NCBI GenBank assembly: GCA_900552155.1
Contig: URYU01000025.1
Coordinates: 1-16,207, forward strand
Length of the DNA stretch: 16,207 nucleotides
Source of the DNA: an uncultured Collinsella sp.
Lineage (GTDB): Bacteria > Actinomycetota > Coriobacteriia > Coriobacteriales > Coriobacteriaceae
Reading direction: 5' to 3'
Shown: one piece after another, positions 15,162-16,207 of the stretch
Position numbering within the stretch: position 1 is the stretch's first letter
Layout of the letters: each line of letters opens with the position of its first letter
The notes under the pieces: generated by a model
Seen by the model: the letters and a program-made list of their open reading frames with translations, nothing else
The model's database searches: none
What the model was told of the DNA's origin: nothing
Position numbers and translations under genes: made by a program

Positions 15162-16121
15162 CTAGAGGCGCCGCTCATCGTCGAAGTCCATATCGATATC
15201 GGGCATCTCGGTACGCTGCGGGGACAGGAACCTCTCGAACATCAGGCCGTTCTCGAGCGGGTCGAACGCGGTGATGTTCATGGCGTAGGCGACGATAGCG
15301 CCGGCGGCCGAGCCACGGCCGGGGCCGACGCCGATGCCGTTGTCCTTGGCCCATTGCACGTACTCGGCAACGATCAAAAAGTAGGCGGCAAAGCCCTTGT
15401 CGCAGATGACCTTGTATTCGTACTCAAAGCGCTCTTTGATGTTGACGCCGCCGATCTCGCGCGTGGCCCAGTCGTCACCGTAGTGCTGGCGCAGGCCCTT
15501 CTCGCACTCGCGGCGGAACTGGCTCTCGTGCGTCTCGCCGGGATCGAGCAACGGGAAGCGCGGCAGGATGATGGAGTCCCAGTCCAGCTCAACGTAGCAC
15601 TTGTCGGCGATCTCGAGCGTGTTGTCGCAGGCCTCGGGGCAATACGGGAACATCGCCCGCATCTCCTCCTCGGTCTTCATGTAAAACTCCGAGCCGGTCA
15701 TGCGCATGCGGTTAGGGTCGTCGACCTTGGCGTTCATGCCAATGCACATGATGACGTCCTGCACGGGCGCGTCCTCGCGGCGCAGGTAGTGGAAGTCGTT
15801 GGTGGCGATGACCTTGACGCCCACCTGCTTGGCGATGTCGATGAGCGTGCGGTCCATCTGCTCGTCGGTCAGGCCGTTGTCGGTGGTGATGCCGTGTTCC
15901 TGGATCTCGATGTAGAAGTCGCCGGGCTCGAAGGTGTCACGGAAGGTCTCGGCCCACTTGATGGCGCCCTCCATGTCACCGCGGTCGATGTACTTGGGGA
16001 TGATGCCCGCGATGCAGGCGCGCGGGCAGATCATGCCCTTGGCGTGGCGGCGCAGGTTGTCGAGCGTCACGCGCGGCTTGTAGTAAAAGCCCTGCACGGC
16101 GGCCTCGGAAACCGTCTGCAT
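15162..16121 (-). CDS. dnaE: DnaE N-terminal/central fragment: PHP domain (C-terminal part) and start of the palm
   Basis: These 319 codons cover the later part of the PHP domain (VIATNDFHYLRREDAPVQD), the thumb/palm boundary, the nucleotide-contacting GVGPGRGSAAGAIVAYA segment and the palm motif PDIDMDFDDERRL, with two of the three catalytic aspartates. The TAG at 15162 comes seven codons after the second aspartate, so this fragment and the next divide the catalytic triad between them and neither could polymerise alone. The ATG at 16121 is internal (LMQTV) and sits ten bases after the TAG at 16131; the GGAGGG upstream of it is just the codons for Glu-Gly. GMICPRACIAG has Pro-Arg where small polar residues are usual. 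No intein is present at the break. Confidence 0.85.
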   Translation of the reverse strand: MQTVSEAAVQGFYYKPRVTLDNLRRHAKGMICPRACIAGIIPKYIDRGDMEGAIKWAETFRDTFEPGDFYIEIQEHGITTDNGLTDEQMDRTLIDIAKQVGVKVIATNDFHYLRREDAPVQDVIMCIGMNAKVDDPNRMRMTGSEFYMKTEEEMRAMFPYCPEACDNTLEIADKCYVELDWDSIILPRFPLLDPGETHESQFRRECEKGLRQHYGDDWATREIGGVNIKERFEYEYKVICDKGFAAYFLIVAEYVQWAKDNGIGVGPGRGSAAGAIVAYAMNITAFDPLENGLMFERFLSPQRTEMPDIDMDFDDERRL

Positions 16122-16133
16122 CAGGTTGACCTA

Positions 16134-16207
16134 GCCCTCCTGGTCCTTGGCCAGAAGGATCATGTGGTAGAGCTCGGGCTAGTGGTCGCGAGCAAGGGTC
16201 TCGTCCG
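16134..16207 (-). other. dnaE: 5'-most visible part of the dnaE frame (PHP domain), with an internal TAG
   Basis: In the same frame as the downstream fragments this stretch reads DETLARDH, TAG (16179-16181), then PELYHMILLAKDQEG, ending against the next TAG at 16131. The YHMILLAKD motif is the familiar PHP-domain strand HLxLLAKN of bacterial DnaE. The gene continues beyond the right edge of the window, where its start, PHP metal ligands and promoter must lie. Confidence 0.7.

Larger units (their letters stand above)
12795..16207 (-). pseudogene. dnaE: DNA polymerase III alpha subunit, 5' end outside the window, interrupted by three TAG codons
   Basis: A single uninterrupted frame from the window edge down to the TAA at 12795-12797 encodes the replicative polymerase DnaE except for TAG at 16179-16181, 16131-16133 and 15162-15164. 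There is no frameshift and no missing sequence: the protein matches family expectation continuously on both sides of each TAG. The surrounding residues suggest Gln (ARDH_PELYH), Tyr (DQEG_VNLM) and Glu (ERRL_VVEL) at these positions. DnaE is normally essential, so either the consensus contains errors, the copy is dead and another exists, or the stops are read through by an unknown route. The two large fragments are described separately. Confidence 0.7.

Noticed and set aside
15120..15200. Split DnaE joined by a split intein, as in cyanobacteria
   Set aside because: Homologous DnaE sequence continues directly on both sides of the TAG with no intein motifs and no intervening sequence, and the halves are not separated in the genome.
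1353..16181. Genome-wide amber (TAG) reassignment explaining all four internal TAGs
   Set aside because: TAG is the natural stop of the CDF gene, ruvB, the NadE-like gene, the superoxide reductase and SNF2 in this same window, and the internal TAGs imply four different residues (Leu, Glu, Tyr, Gln).

Overview
The window looks like chromosomal core DNA from a high-GC gut actinobacterium of the class Coriobacteriia, most likely Collinsella or a close relative. This is inferred from GC-rich third positions and the character of the DnaE, SNF2 and RuvCAB proteins, not from a database search. Apart from the first gene, everything is on the minus strand. There is no tRNA, rRNA, insertion sequence, phage gene or CRISPR array.

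Layout from left to right. 9-1211 (+) is a cation diffusion facilitator with a manganese-type metal site. Converging on it is a gene (1353-2216, -) for a single-pass membrane protein with a long Pro/Tyr-rich cytoplasmic tail; a TAG interrupts a heptad repeat near its end. Next are fhs, formate-tetrahydrofolate ligase (2396-4063), with a clear terminator, and the Holliday-junction operon ruvC-ruvA-ruvB (6418-4210), with one-base TGATG overlaps and a LexA-type GAAC-N4-GTTC box upstream. Between ruvC and the next gene lies a 98-nt nested inverted repeat (6555-6652) that may be an RNA. A 661-residue protein (6661-8646) has the full two-domain fold of glutamine-dependent NAD+ synthetase, but the catalytic residues of both domains appear to be gone. 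It is preceded by a superoxide reductase (8764-9126) that keeps the catalytic iron site but not the rubredoxin-like iron site. Then comes a SWIM/SNF2 helicase (9292-12756). Last is dnaE, the replicative polymerase alpha subunit (12795 to the window edge), interrupted by three in-frame TAG codons.

Functionally this is a housekeeping and stress neighbourhood: recombination repair (RuvCAB under probable SOS control), replication (DnaE) beside an SNF2 ATPase, superoxide detoxification, metal export and one-carbon metabolism.

The most unusual items are the doubly degenerate NadE-like protein, the nested hairpin and the TAG codons. The TAGs stand where Leu, Glu, Tyr and Gln are expected, and TAG is the normal stop of five intact genes here. 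Sequence error or gene decay is therefore likelier than a recoded amber codon.
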